From contig CP142454.1 in assembly GCA_038049695.1 (NCBI GenBank), positions 75,803,501 through 75,867,500 of the forward strand: a stretch of DNA of 64,000 nt. The letters run 5' to 3'. This document shows positions 33,251 through 46,154 of this stretch, one piece after another. Origin of the DNA: Cinnamomum chago. Its lineage: Eukaryota > Streptophyta > Magnoliopsida > Laurales > Lauraceae. The number at the start of each line of letters is the position of its first letter. Position 1 is the stretch's first letter. Below the pieces are notes generated by a model. That model was not told the origin of the DNA. It saw only the letters and a list, made by a program, of their open reading frames with translations, and searched no databases. A program made the position numbers and the translations under genes.

Positions 33251-34203
33251 AATAACATGAGCACGGGCAAAATAATCATAATATTAAAATTTATAAAAAA
33301 AATTTATTATTAGTTTCTTTAAAATTAAATGCAAAAGGTTTTAGTCTGAGAGAGGAAAGAAAAAAAAAATCCATAACAATTCAATACATAATACCATATA
33401 ATTAAAAGAAAAAAAAAAAAAAAACAGAAGCCCATGAAAATTGAAGATTAATTATCAAGAAAACTAAAAAACAAAATCAAAACAAACAAACAATATAAAC
33501 TATGAATAAAATCCAATAAGATTTGAGAGACACATAGAAATAAAACATAAAAATGAAAATCCATAATAAAATCAATAACATAAGCAACTTAAAAGAATCA
33601 AACACTCATGAGAAAAAAAAAATAGAGCACAAAAGGGCAAAGACAAAAGAACACACAAATTCATAAAAAGCCATCATAAAAAAATAAAAAAAAATAAAAA
33701 AAACACTAAAAATCCATCACAAGTGAGAAATTATAATAAAAGAAATACAAAATAAAATGAAATAAATTTTATTAAAAAGACTATAAAAATATATATAAAT
33801 AAAGATCCATAGACAATACAATGATAAAAGAAATTTAGAAGAACCAAACCCATTTATGATAATCTAATACTCAAAAATGAAAATCTGAAGCCACAAAAAA
33901 TATAAGGAAAATCCATAAAAAGATTTCACAAAGAGAACTTAAAGAACCCAATGGAAGTAATATAAATAATTAACTCATAATGATAAACATTAAAAAAATA
34001 CAATAGAAAAATGAAAATTCACAGAAAATCCCATGATAAAAAGTTATTTAAAAGAAAAAAAAACAAGGAGAACCCAACACTCAAAAGTTGAAAAAAAAAA
34101 GGGGAAAAAAAGACTCACAATCTATGAAAGCCATAAAATACAAACCATAAAAATATTGCAAATCTATAGAAATTTTAAAATGATGATTCTTTTGTATAAA
34201 TCA
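33251..34203. other. Very A-rich segment
   Basis: Long runs of A broken by short words such as CATAAAAA and AAATCCATA. No gene. It probably expanded from simple repeats. Confidence 0.5.
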
Positions 34204-35118
34204 TATTAAAATGACATAATTAAAATTGCTCAAATAAAATATGATGAACTCAAAAGTAAATGAATTAGAAAAGGTTTACCTCTCAAATTGAAACGTTTAA
34301 TAATTGCACCGATTGTCTCAAGATGCTCACATTTTAAAATGGGTTGAACACCGATCTAAACTAAGCATACAAATGAGACCTGAGACAATACTAAAAAGAA
34401 ACAAAAGAATTATTGAAGTTGCTCTAATGAAATACAATGTACCTAAAAGTAGATAAATGGAAAAAAAATGAAAGTTCTCTTGACATAGAGAAATAGTATT
34501 ATATTGGAGAAAGTAGAAAATGATGATAAAAAGAATGAGCTTAATTCTTTATTTAGATGGACCAATATTATTGGAGATTCTTTTTACCATTAATTCCACA
34601 TTCTTAACAAAAAGTATACAATCAAAATCAATAGATAAAAAAGAAACCAGAAAACCCAAAACCGAGAGTGGATTAAATAAAAAAGACTAAGGATTAAATA
34701 AACCAGACAATCCAGAAAACAGCATTTCACATTGTAAAAAAAAAAAAATGGAAAAAAATCATATAATCAAAACAAACAAAAATACAAGAAATTCCTTAGA
34801 TTAGTGGGCACGTAAACACTGGGACCCATTAACACTCAAATGCTATTGCCTTGATAGAAATAGGATGATCTTGAGAGTTTCTTAATAGACAAAAGGCATG
34901 ATGGAGAGTCCAAATCACAGAAAAAAATTTATTTGGAAAAATCTATTTTGTATTTTTTATCAAAGAATCAATTTGACCATCAAAATAACCCAGAATGAGG
35001 TGAAAATTTGTGGTATCCCATAAATAGCAATGATGTTTGTCTTAATGATTGTGATTTTTAATAGATGGGGTCTATCGTAGTGTTCTACTCCATTTACGTC
35101 ACGATTTATAAAAGTTAA
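34204..35118. repeat. Direct duplication, copy 1 (0.9 kb)
   Basis: Runs from TTAAAATGACATAATTAAAA to GATTTATAAAAGTTA and is repeated in the same orientation at 35368-36287, about 1.17 kb further on. Shared words include GTCTCAAGATG, TTTAAAATGGGTTGAACAC, CCAATATTATTGGAGATTC and GATTTTTAATAGATGGGGTC. It has no LTR hallmarks (no primer site in the 250-bp spacer), so it is called a segmental duplication. Confidence 0.8.
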
Positions 35119-35367
35119 AGCCACACACAAAAAAGAAAAAAACCAAACTCCATCATTTCTCCATCAGCAAGCATGCATGGTAACACATCAGTTACATGGA
35201 AAGCTTCACACCTCCTCTTTTTTAACTCTACGTTGTTGTAAAGAGTTTTTATTTTTTCAATAATATTATAATTTTCTTATTAATAATGAAACTTATTGTT
35301 TTTGTTGATCAATTCCATATATTATATATTCATTTGAGTTTAGTTTTATTGTAAAATGGTTGTCATA

Positions 35368-36287
35368 GAAAATTAAAATGACATAATTAAAATTTCTCAA
35401 ATAAAAAATGATGAACCCAAAAGTAAATGAATTAAAATAGATTTACCTCTCAAACTGAAATGTTTAATAATTGCACAAATTGTCTCAAGATGTTCATATT
35501 TTAAAATGGGTTGAACACTGATCTAACCTAAGCATGCAAATGAGACTTGAGATGGAACTAAAACGAGACACAAAGAAATAAAAGAAATATTGAACTTGCT
35601 ATAATCAAATACAATGAACTCAAAAGTAAATAAATGGGAAAAATGAAAGTTCTCTTGTTGACATAAAAAAATGGAATTATATTGGAGAAAGTAGAAAATG
35701 ATAATAATAAGAATGACCTTAATTCTTTATTTAGATGGACCAATATTATTGGAGATTCTTTTTACCATTAGTTCTGCATTCTTAAAAAAAGTGTACAATC
35801 AAAATCAATGAACAAAAAAGAAACCCAACAACCCAGAATTAAGAGTGGATTAAATAAAAACGACTAAGGATTAAATAAACCAAACAACTCAGAACTCAGT
35901 ATTTCACCTTCTAAAAAAATAAAACTCATATAGTTTAAACAAACAAAAATACTTGAAATTCCTTAGAGTAAAAGCACTTGGATATTGGGACCCATTAACA
36001 CTCAAATGCTATTGCTTTCATAGAAATGGGATGATATTGAGAGTTCTTAATAGACAAACGGCATGATAGAGAGTCCAAATCACAGAAAAAACTTTATTGA
36101 GAAAACTCTAGTATTTTGTATTTTTTATCAGAGAATAAATTTGACAGTGGAAATAACCCAGATTGAGGTGAAAATTGGGGATATCCCATAAATAGAAATG
36201 ATGTTTGTCTTAATGATTGTGATTTTTAATAGATGGGGTCTATTGTAATGTTCCACTCCTTTTACATCATGATTTATAAAAGTTACA
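35368..36287. repeat. Direct duplication, copy 2 (0.9 kb)
   Basis: Second copy of 34204-35118, with substitutions and short indels throughout, so the duplication is not recent. No coding frame is shared between the copies. Confidence 0.8.
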
Positions 36288-36474
36288 ATGCATGAGTATG
36301 AAAATAATAACAACAATATTTATAGGGGTCAATATTCTAAAAATATAGTTATTTTTATAAATACCTTGTAAATAAATTCTAACTCCCAGTCAATATTCCA
36401 AAGTGGGGCTGAGTCCCTTCCTCATTAACTAATTTTAAGTTTTTGTTGATAACTATTAACAAGAAGATGCTTAT

Positions 36475-36545
36475 GTGGTGTAGTGGTAGAGTTGCCCATT
36501 TGAAATTTATATTATCTTGAGTTCGAGTCACAACAGAAAGATGAG
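36475..36545 (+). mobile_element. tRNA-derived SINE-like head
   Basis: GTGGTGTAGTGG resembles a pol III A box and GAGTTCGAGTC a B box, about 43 bp apart as in tRNA-derived SINEs. The sequence does not fold as a functional tRNA, and no 3' tail or duplication is clear. Confidence 0.35.
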
Positions 36546-36815
36546 TGGAGTATTTGAAAAATTCAAAGCGGTTTTGACTTTACTTGAAGATGTACACAGG
36601 ACCTCACATTGCTCAAGTTTAACTCTTTAGAAGGCTTTATATGCATTTCCATCTCTATACACTTTAAGAACTTTTGAGCATTTTGACATGAGATCTAATT
36701 GCGCACGTGAGTCAGCCTTGACTTGGGGTGCTGGGTCCGAAAAACATTTAATCGGGCGCGCGGGGGGTACAAATCCAGCCTAACTTGGCCTCGAGGGACC
36801 CAAATTGTTAGAATT

Positions 36816-37347
36816 ATTTATTTATTCTAATAAATATGATTATTATTTTAATATGTTTTTATAAACTGCTTTTAAACATTGTATTTAATGTGGATTAAAA
36901 CGTAGTGATTCAATTAATTTTTAAGTTGTGTGATTATTGGGCTTAATGGTTTTTTAACATTGAGGATTAATGCCCAACAGACACTAATCTCACTATATTA
37001 GGGCCATCTCTTTCTCGTAGTCTTTTAACAGAAGACGAAATCCTCTCTTTGCTCTTCTTCTTTGTTTTTTTATTTTTCATTTGAGCATTCTGAGAAGGAG
37101 TCTGGAGTTTAGCTGCGTGTGCCATCGGACCTGAACAAAAAGGCCGTTGTTTCTTGGGGGCAGATCTATTGAAAACTTTCGCATCTAAGTTTCATCTCAA
37201 GAAGTGGAACTCGTCCTAAAGAAAGCATCATCAGACGTGCTTCGGCCATATATCTATTGTTGTTGTTGCTCTTCGACTTCTGCCAACGAACCACAGTTGA
37301 AAGATTCAACAATCGGATATTATTATTGATTTAAAATTTAATTGACA
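36816..37347 (+). mobile_element. Possible solo LTR, copia-like termini
   Basis: Starts TGTTAGAATTATTTATTT and ends TTAATTGACA, short inverted termini typical of plant copia LTRs, at a typical length (532 bp). Flanking 5-mers (CAAAT, GCAGC) do not match, and no primer site or coding sequence adjoins. Confidence 0.3.
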
Positions 37348-37734
37348 GCAGCCCCATTTTCTATAGTTTTTCGAATGAATTTAAACAACCACATAAGTCT
37401 TGACATGTAATTTTACAAATGACCCCCTATGCTAATATGAAATTCTCAATCTGCCACCTTTACAGGCAATCAAAAGGCCGATTTTTTATGGCTGACAAGA
37501 TCCTAGAAGTTCTTTTTTAAATCATAAAATGTATAAAAACTTCCTAGACCTAACTTGGATTAAACCCAAAATACTAATGCGAAAGGACCATTAAATCTGA
37601 GTCAATGTAACCAAAGTCAATGCCATCGGCTTAATCCACAATAAGATTACACTAAGGGTACTTTCATCATTTTCCTACGAAGACATGGAGTTTCATAGAT
37701 GGATTAATACTGCTACTCACTGTAAGTCAAGGTG

Positions 37735-37910
37735 TTTTTTTTTTTTTTTTGTAACGCAGTTTCAGCCCTTTGAGCCAGAATAATTTTTATGGGCTCAAGA
37801 GAGAAAGCTAGGTAAAATTCTCCTGTGACCCCAGTGTGATAGTGCAGTTTCAAACTCGCAACATCTAGATGCAAACCGTAGTCCTAAGCCGACTGAGCTA
37901 TCCCTCGGTA
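37735..37910 (-). mobile_element. tRNA-derived SINE with poly-A tail
   Basis: On the - strand it begins with GAGGGATAGCTCAGTCGGC (A box) and has GCGAGTTTGAAACTGC (B box) 50-60 bp on. A unique body follows, ending GCGTTAC and about 16 A (T run at 37735-37750 on +). Length and order fit a plant SINE of about 175 bp. Target duplications are not obvious. Confidence 0.7.
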
Positions 37911-38244
37911 TGAGATTATCAAATTACTAAAGATGGTTACTTGTAAAAATCAATACAATTCAGAAAGAAACGATCTTCTTTGATCAACTATTCATCTAGT
38001 ATTCAAACAATCATGATCCAAAAATCTCCCCCTTTGAGAATCAGAACCATCCAATTTCTGAATTTTTCATGTTGACTGTGGACTGTTGGTTTATCAAAAA
38101 AGAACCCACTCAAGACATATTAGAACTGCTTAATGAAAGATAGGTATTAACTTGTAAAGAGAGCTGAATAAATTACTGCATTGCTTGATCAAACATAATA
38201 GAAAGTGAAAATCAAAATCAAAATCAAAGTAGAAACCAACTTAC

Positions 38245-38516
38245 CATAATTGCAGGCACGTTAATCTCTGTGGCGTCAATTCATCGGCGACCTTATCCAG
38301 TGAAAACGCAGACGGCTCCCTCGGCCGGCTCGACAACTCTCTATCCAGGAGAGGGGTGTTCTCCGGCGACGTGTGAGTGGAATGCGGCGAAAACGGCGGC
38401 GATTGTGACGGAGATGAAGAGAAGAAGTATTTCTGGTGGCCGGGGCCGACGCTGACGGGAAGAGGAGATGGAGGGGTTGGGGGTGAGGAGGAAGGGGAAG
38501 CAAAATCCATCTCCAT
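38245..38516 (-). CDS. First coding exon of an unidentified gene
   Basis: From ATG 38516 (MEMDFASPSSSPPTPPSPLP) the frame continues VSVGPGHQKYFFSSSPSQSP, then ENTPLLDRELSSRPREPSAF and LDKVADELTPQRLTCLQL, to a strong donor ATG|GTAAGT. The local base composition is clearly less AT-rich than its surroundings. The Ser/Pro-rich N-terminus followed by a dileucine-like ENTPLLD is reminiscent of membrane-protein N-termini, but I do not recognise the family. No second exon was found at lower coordinates. It may be a true first exon with a very long intron or an orphan left by rearrangement. A second in-frame ATG two codons on could also serve as the start. Confidence 0.55.
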
Positions 38517-38639
38517 CACTCCATCAAGGAAGAAGAATTTGAAGAGGAAGAGGTTTTTGTTTTGTTGTATCTTTTGTATAAGTTTGGGGGGTTTTTTGAA
38601 AATTACCCGCCAGTTCTAGTTTTGGTTTCACCTAACGGT

Positions 38640-39959
38640 CACCTCCCAACGGTCAGACGAACAATCTAACTTCACGTTCCTGTGCCTACCGACCGAGTCC
38701 GAGCTAATACATTTTGTATTTGACAAAAGTAACCTTCTTCTCTTCTCTTCTTTTTTGTTAAACCACTGGGTCAAGGAAAAAGAATGGATCCACCTTCGGC
38801 CCAATTTGTGTAAATAGGTTGGGCCTCCAAATCCATTTTATATAGAATGGATCGACTTTGAGCGAAGACCCGAAACGCCCTATGTGTTTGTTGGGTCTGG
38901 ATCCGAAATTTAATTTGTGAATTTTTTTTGGGCTAACATTTGGACTCATTTCAAATGAGCCAAGCTCATGGAGTGGCTCAAGCGAGCCCGAGCCTGCATA
39001 TATCTGGGATGATCCGATGGGCAACATTGATCCAGGCCCACCTACGCACAAACTACCCTGCTTCAAAAGGATTCCAATGATAAAATAATCTTAATGTCAC
39101 TAGAAAAAAGGGGTTGCATTGATCATTTAAAGCCTATTTGTTGGAATTAAAGTCATCCAACAAAAGATAATGAAAGAGAAGTGAGGATCTCACCTTTGAC
39201 TTAAATAGGACTAGCAACAAACTCCCCTGCTAAGCCCGGGCCAAAAATAAAAATATATTAAAATTTTAAGAATTATTTTAAAATATTATTAAGATAAAAA
39301 TAAGTCTAAAAGAAAGAAATTTATTATCTTTGAATATTAGAATCTTTTAACATGTAATGAAAATAAATATATAATGAAGTAAACTTACATAACGTAACGA
39401 CCTCTTGAATTTAAAGGCATGGATCATTACATAAGTATGATTGTGTGTTTATATAGGGTCAACTCTCCTAAGCAAAAGCTTAGGTTAAGGTAGGCTCAAG
39501 TTTGTGGTGGGGCCCACCTGCAACCCACATGGGGTTGGTGATGGGGGGATTTTAAGGACTCTCTTGGACCCTTCTCTTTGCAAAAAGTTAGTCTCAACCG
39601 TGGTTTTCTACCATCCTCATCTAGCTCCAAAAGTTTAATGCTCAACAATCCATTCAGATTGGTACACAATCGATCCAACAGTTCAATAAATCCGGAACCG
39701 ACCAAAAGCTAGTGGACATGTACCATTTAGGGAGGTCGTTTGTTTGGTCCATTTGGATGGACTAAGGGTGGGCCCCACAAGCGTAAGCTTGCAGAATAAA
39801 ATGGAGAGGTATGGTGCCCGGGCTCAAAAAATATAATGAAATATGTGATTCTTTTCTAAGATATTATTGGAAAATAACAGATTTTATAGAAATAAATAAG
39901 TAGTTTATTTCTATTATATATATATATAACTTTAATAAAAAAATAAATAAATAAATAAC
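38640..39959. other. Upstream region with decayed repeats
   Basis: No gene. GGGCCC-containing degenerate repeats at 38800-39060 and 39480-39830 (GTGGGGCCCACC, GTGGGCCCCAC) suggest old DNA transposons, without definable ends. A TA and TAAA run is at 39910-39957. Confidence 0.4.
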
Positions 39960-40250
39960 TTAGTGGGGTCACATAATGTAACATCTAATGGTGGGCCTCA
40001 TATCCCAATTCCTTCAAGGTGTGTCCAATTGGACAGTATGACCTTGCTAATGTGTCATTCCTAGGATCCTTAGTGGGGTCACATGAAGTAACATCTAAAG
40101 ATAGGCACATATCCAAATATCTAAAAGTGTATCCAATTGAACATTTGGACAATAGGCCCTTGTTGATATGGTGTTCCCAGGATCATTGGTGAGGTCACAT
40201 GATGTAATATTTAAAAGTGGACCTCTTATCCTAATTCATTAAGGTGCATC
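39960..40250. repeat. Tandem repeat, 2.5-3 units of about 112 bp
   Basis: TTAGTGGGGTCACATRATGTAA begins near 39960, 40070 and 40185. Each unit continues with AACATCTAA, CATATCC, a GTGTCCAATTGGACA-like word and CCTAGGATC. Units have diverged and the third is incomplete. Confidence 0.7.
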
Positions 40251-42463
40251 ATGATGTGTTTAAAGGTGGCCTCGTCTACAACAATTATTAAAGGCATGTC
40301 CCATATCAACCCTTATACTATTTCATGTATATATAATTAGAAATGAAATGTATTCTTAATATGCATTTTAATAACAAATATAATTATTTCTAACAACTCC
40401 TTATTTCTTGTAGGATTACTGAAAATGAGTCATATGCATAATATCATGTTACCCTTTATATTAATGTTGATATGAATCTTTATTGCATTAAACCTAGATT
40501 GGTGATGTCTTTCCAATTGTATGATGTTTAAGCATATACTTAATTTGATCTTAATTGTATGGTGTCTTCCCAGCCAACTCACCATAGGCTTTGTCGATAG
40601 CACTGCACCATCCGCACCTATCTCATGCCATGTGTGGGACATTAGAGAAGCTATGTGGTTTTATTGTAGTGTTGGGCCAAGCATGTCCATGAAATCGGAT
40701 GACTTTTCATATATAATAATTGTTGTGAATTCACTCTTTAACCTTGATTCTTGTATATTTATCCGAGTATTAATAAACTATAATGGGTATTAGAATTGAG
40801 CAACATTATTTATGATGGTGGGCCACAACTAATCATGATGGAGGGTTTTCAGGAGAACTAACAAACACATGATTGTGCACAATCGTTTACAACATGGAAT
40901 GGATTTGGAGCTTAACAAATTGAGTTTGTACTTCTATGGCCCACCTTGACTATTGATCATCAGAGTCTATTATTTTCTGTTCGTTGAACATTTAAATCCA
41001 CTTTGTAATTAACAGTCTAGATCATGAAATTAATGGTCTTGATACAACTCCATATTGGTTGGTCCCTTTTGTTGGGTGTTCCATCATCCGTGCCATTGGT
41101 TTGATGAGCCAAGCTGAATGGTGGTGCCTTTTGAAGATGTCTATCAATCGAGAAATCAAAGTGGTCCCTACAAATCCATATGTTGTTTCTACTTTATGTG
41201 GATGATTGACCTATTCTCAGATCATGATAATTTAGTCATGCCCATTCTCTCTGACCCCAACACCATTGAAGTGGGCCCCACAGAACTTTATTAACTGGAG
41301 TTGATTCTATTCTTGTAAGGAAAATGAAATAAGGTTTACTTTAAAATGGGAGTGATTGAGGTTTTAGGGAGACCAAATCTAAGGAGTTTTGTTGTTAGAA
41401 ACAATAGTGTGATCTAGATTTAAAATTATAACTATTCCTAGGATTAAGAGGGGATTTGAGAAAATTTGTTTGGGTTGGGATTTTAAGGGAGGAGTGTAGT
41501 GGCCCACATTAAACCGAAAGCTCTGTGTGATTTTATAAGTATTTTTCCAGACGTGGCACCCCTCACAGCTCTCCTCATTTGCTTTAATATATATAATTTG
41601 ATTTAGTCGGGCAACAACTAGATCCTAATTTCTCATTTTTCCAGTTAATTCATTTTTTATTAAAGAAGTGATTGTTCAAGAGCAATTTATAAATCTTCAC
41701 TCTTATTTCTTTAATTTTAGCCGATTGAAAGACTATATTTCTTAAAATGCCTATGATTTCAATTTCATACAAACAAACTGGCCCTTGCATACTAGAAAAG
41801 TCAGTTAGTCCAAGCCCGAACTGGCTATACTCATTCAGTCAAGTCCAACCAAGAACTCGGGATACTAGCTCCGGTCCGTGACCGAGCCAGAATTAAATCT
41901 TAGACATTTTGAACGTTGCCACTAAAATTAAATGATTGTGGGAGATGGGCATTCTTGTAAATTGGCAACCAGAGTTGTAGTTGGAATCTTAAAAATCCCA
42001 CCTGGCAGTCCACTTTCACGAGTCAAAATAAGCGTGTGCCTCTACCATTCCAACGGCCGAAACCTAGGTATGAAATCCGAAAGGGAAAACAGCACGTTTT
42101 TGGAACAAGAAAAATGTGAGGGGCCCACATAATTGCTGATTAGAGCGGGCATCCAATTGCTGGAATGATAAATCCTAAAAGAATTGTATTAAGGAGATTC
42201 TCCTGGCTTAGTAATACAAGTATTTAATATTAACATAAAATTAAAAACTTGCTCACTTGGTGTTGGGGTTAAAGAGTTGGGACTTAAGTCTTTTTTTTTT
42301 TTTTTTAAGCTCTACTTTGGACTACAGGTCACGAGTGATTCTTTAAATTTGAAGATGGAATTGATCAAGGGACATGGATGTGATACTAGGGTGCCAACGC
42401 CACACGTATTGGTCAGACTGGTTGAAGAAAATAAAATATATATATATATATATATGTGTGTGT
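40251..42463. other. Unassigned sequence
   Basis: AT-rich, with open frames too short and featureless to call. A T-run is at 42290-42306, and a TA run (42437-42455) leads into the MITE copy. Confidence 0.35.
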
Positions 42464-42593
42464 TAGCATCTCTCACCTTACTGTGAGAGACAAAAGTGGA
42501 GGCCCTTACATTTAAGTTGTTGGTATTGGATGTGAAAGCCCCCACCTTATCTCTCTTTGTAAGGTGAGATATGCTCTCCTAAGAGCATCTCCC
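42464..42593. mobile_element. Palindromic MITE inside a TA microsatellite (copy 2)
   Basis: GCATCTCTCACCTTACTGTG and GGAGGCCCTTACATTTAAGT pair with GTGAAAGCCCCCACC and TTGTAAGGTGAGATATGC around the same loop as copy 1. TATATA runs flank both sides. Here the extra small palindrome (GAGATATGCTCTCCTAAGAG) is on the right, opposite to copy 1. Confidence 0.75.
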
Positions 42594-42599
42594 ATATAT

Positions 42600-45500
42600 A
42601 TATATATAACACAAGGTTGCAGTACAAATGGTGGCCTAATGGTTTTGCCCAATGTAAAGTAGGAACAAGTAGGGATAGGAATGGGGCAGGGCGGATTGGG
42701 CTCGGGCTTTGGACATACTTGAACCCGACCCACTTGGGTCCCATACCCACCCCAGGCCATGATGAGTTCTATGGTTGTCATACCAAACCCACCCCATGAC
42801 AGTCATGGGGCAGAGCAGGTCACGTTTATTAGTGTCTGACTTAATAGTTTTTTAAAAATAGGAATGAACAAGAATAGATCAACATACGATATGGAATAAA
42901 ATTAGAACCCCCGATCCCCTTATTACCACGTTATAAAGGCAGACAATCCCCATCGAGGAGTCATAACTCACACGAAAGTGTGTAAAACGGGCCGTGCTGG
43001 CCAGCCCATTAACATGACTAGCTCAGCCCAGTCGTGCCATGCTGGGCTGTTCAGCCCACGGGCCAGCCCCCATGTCCCTCATTTTTTTTTTCTATAAAAT
43101 GAAAGAGACTTCATGGACTTCTACAAATGAAAAATAAAACTTTAATTATTTGATTAGGCCATAACACGGCCCAGGGCACCCTGGCCCAGCCACTGACCGG
43201 GCCAGGAAAAATCGGTCAACTTGCCAGGCCTTGCCACAGCACACTGTGCCGGCCCAAGACAGGCCTGGGCAGCCCAGCCCAATTAGAACCCTTAATTACA
43301 ACAGATGCTGGGAGCCTCATCTAGGTACATGTTGGACAGTAAAGATGCTGTGCTGAGCAGCTCCCTGGTAGGGCCACACCCTAAGTAATATATTTTGTGG
43401 GATTGACATACACGCTACAACCAGTTTTACCGGACTATTACTTCCATAAAACTGCACTAAATGTTTGAAAGAATTAGGCACAGGAACTCATTAATTTCAA
43501 CAAACCAATCAAAACACATTTAGAGCTCTCGTTTGATTTTTTTTCCCCCTTCACTCATTAGACAAACCCTCTATCCATCAACAGCTATGAAGATATGAAG
43601 ATTGTGTTAACGTCACATTTTTTTCTTTTTTTCCACGTGCCCTTATTTCCCCCATCCACAATGGGAAAATATCAGTTTAGTTTTGACCCCGTTTGGAATG
43701 TCAGAATGCAGTTGCCCAACAATTGCTTTACCTGTAAAAATCTAATCACCTGAAGTCTGTTTACCGTATTTGAGAAAGAACGAAACGGCCATCACAGGTG
43801 ACTCAGGTCATCCAAAGCCGTGAACCCTGACCTGCACATAAACTTAGTAACATGCAGTTCACTCCGGGAGATCTAAAAGAGCCCATTGATTCTGTACAGA
43901 TAAAAGAAGATATGCAACCTAAAACGGGAGAGAATGCAGGGCCTTTAAACATCAAGGGCACTTAAGATGGGAAGGGCCTATTTCATCCTGCCGGACACTT
44001 CCAAGTCAGAGCTTGTGTGATATGGATATTTATGGAGGCATGGTAAGTGGAGATCCATCATAGAATGTCGACTCACCCACAATTCATCCTATGAAAACAA
44101 TCCTAGAAATTTGATGGTTCATACGCATGGCATGATATCAAGTGGACTTGTTTACAACAGCATTCCTCAGGCTGCAAGGTACTCTAGTGTAAGTGTATGG
44201 TCTATAAACTTAAATCTCATAAAACGTGACCATGCAGTTGCAAAATGGAACTAAGTCAACAAAAGATGTGAATAAACATACCATATGATGCCTAATAACA
44301 TATAACATTGACAACAGGTTTCTTCTCTTGTCCAAATCCCAGCATCTCGAGTGTTTTTGAAATAGATCGACAAGAAAGATGACTGCCGGGTTTCTGATCT
44401 GCCATTCCAACTCCACACTGCAGGTAACCCATCAGATAAGAAATTACAGAATAAGAGAAGCTGTTCCTGACGAAAAGTCTTCTTGAATGCAGAAATATGA
44501 AACTACAACTTTGTCAATCAGACGTAGTAATTCTCTGATCACACTAACCTAACACTTCTGATTCTTTACATGTGCCCAAACTCAACAGCTAGTATCGATC
44601 GTACCTGTCATGTCGCCTGCTGCAAAAAATGAAATGACATGATGTTACACTGACACTCCTGGTTTGCAATTAACATTCCATTAATGCAGACAAAGTAAAT
44701 AAAGCAAGGCAACAAAAATGAGATTTTGGGGTTTAAAAAGTGACCTCAGACATGCATTCATGTAATAATGACACGGTAATTTGTAAGGTTATTTATTTAT
44801 TTTTATTTTTGGCGTTGATGCAGGCACCTGAATACAGCTCTTGATAATTTTTCCTTTTATAACGAGTTGTGTCCCAACTAAGCATTTTAATCCATTGTAC
44901 CATTCTCTAATGATACTTCAAATATATTATATAATTTGGTCCGTGCATTCATGTTAGCCTTTTTACCTGTTTTAGAATTAACTGAGAAACTCGTTAAAAA
45001 ACTACTTTGAAAAATAAAAATAAAAAATAAAAAATGAAGATAAATCATAGTTCATTGAAGTTACAGCTTGAAATTATTTTCAATTGGTAAAATATTTAAC
45101 TGACTCAAACTTTGAAGATAAAATTTTACAAATAGGGAAAGAGAACTTCGATATTTCCAATAAATTCAATACTTCCAACAAAGCACCCAATGACATGATA
45201 CAGTACGATATAATTTTAAATAAGTCCCTTTTCAATTATTGTTATCATTTGTTTCATAAATTATCTTTCTGACTGTTATTCAAGTGTGGAGCATAGTTCG
45301 ATAAAATTTATTACTTGCTATCAAGATAACAATTTTTAAAATAGTTTGACATCAAGAATAGAAGTATCAACATATAAAGTTTCTTAGGGAAACTCGGTCC
45401 ATGTCCACAGATATCCAATTCTTGTCACATTTTCAGGCTGTGGAGGCTTATCATTCAGCTGAAGGCTGGGACTAAGAGACTCTCTCATAGTACCCTTCTC

Positions 45501-45886
45501 CCCTCAGTTCAACCTTGCTCACACACACCTAATTTAGCCAAATGATCGTGATAGCAAATCCTTGCATGAGTTGGACAGAATACAACTCAAACTTACCATG
45601 GTTTGAACCGTGAGTTACATTAAACGGCTAAACCAGAATGTGAAATCACAATTTAAAGACAATAGTTGAAGCATAAACAGTATTGAAGGAAGAGGTTTGA
45701 GGTTAGTATATACAATACAGTTACAGGGTAGAGTAATTACTTCTTTTTTTTATATCACACAGTAGAGTAATTAGTAATTACTACCTTCAAAAATTGAAAA
45801 TGGTGCGTAATTACCAAAAAGGTCAGCTCAGAACATCACTGTATATAACCAAAATGATCTGTATTAATTATTAAAAGGATTCTCAG
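42600..45886. other. Region 3' of LUC7RL, decayed repeats
   Basis: GC-rich degenerate repeats at 42660-42830 and 42975-43300 (CGGGCCGTGCTGG, GGCAGCCCAGCCC) look like old DNA transposons. 43860-45886 lies downstream of the LUC7RL stop and may include its 3' UTR. No clear polyadenylation signal was picked out. Confidence 0.35.
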
Positions 45887-46154
45887 CTAGTACCTGTGAC
45901 GATCATAATCCCTTGAACGTTCCACTGACCGTGAACGTGACCTCCGGCGACTCCTTGAATCATAGTTGCGAGAACGATCATATTCCCTATTGCGCTCCCG
46001 ATCATACCCACGATCACGATCATAGTGCCTATCACGATCCCTACTGCGACGATCATAATCCCTTTCCCTTTCTCGACTACCACTGCGTTCCTCTCTGTCT
46101 CGTTCATGATCCCTGCTTCTAGCCCTATCATGGTCTCGACTGCGCTCTTTCGAT
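45887..46154 (-). CDS. LUC7RL: LUC7RL terminal exon (RS-like tail)
   Basis: Acceptor TATACTATAG. CG|A gives R, then [20 protein letters not shown], ending [14 protein letters not shown] and TAG. The Arg/Asp/Ser repeats resemble RS domains that bind other splicing factors. A second long frame over the same bases (45883-46269) is a by-product of the GATCATGAC-type repeats. Confidence 0.93.

Noticed and set aside
36475-36545. Functional tRNA gene
   Set aside because: A- and B-box-like words only; the arms do not pair as a cloverleaf, so SINE-like remnant is preferred. The same applies to 37735-37910.
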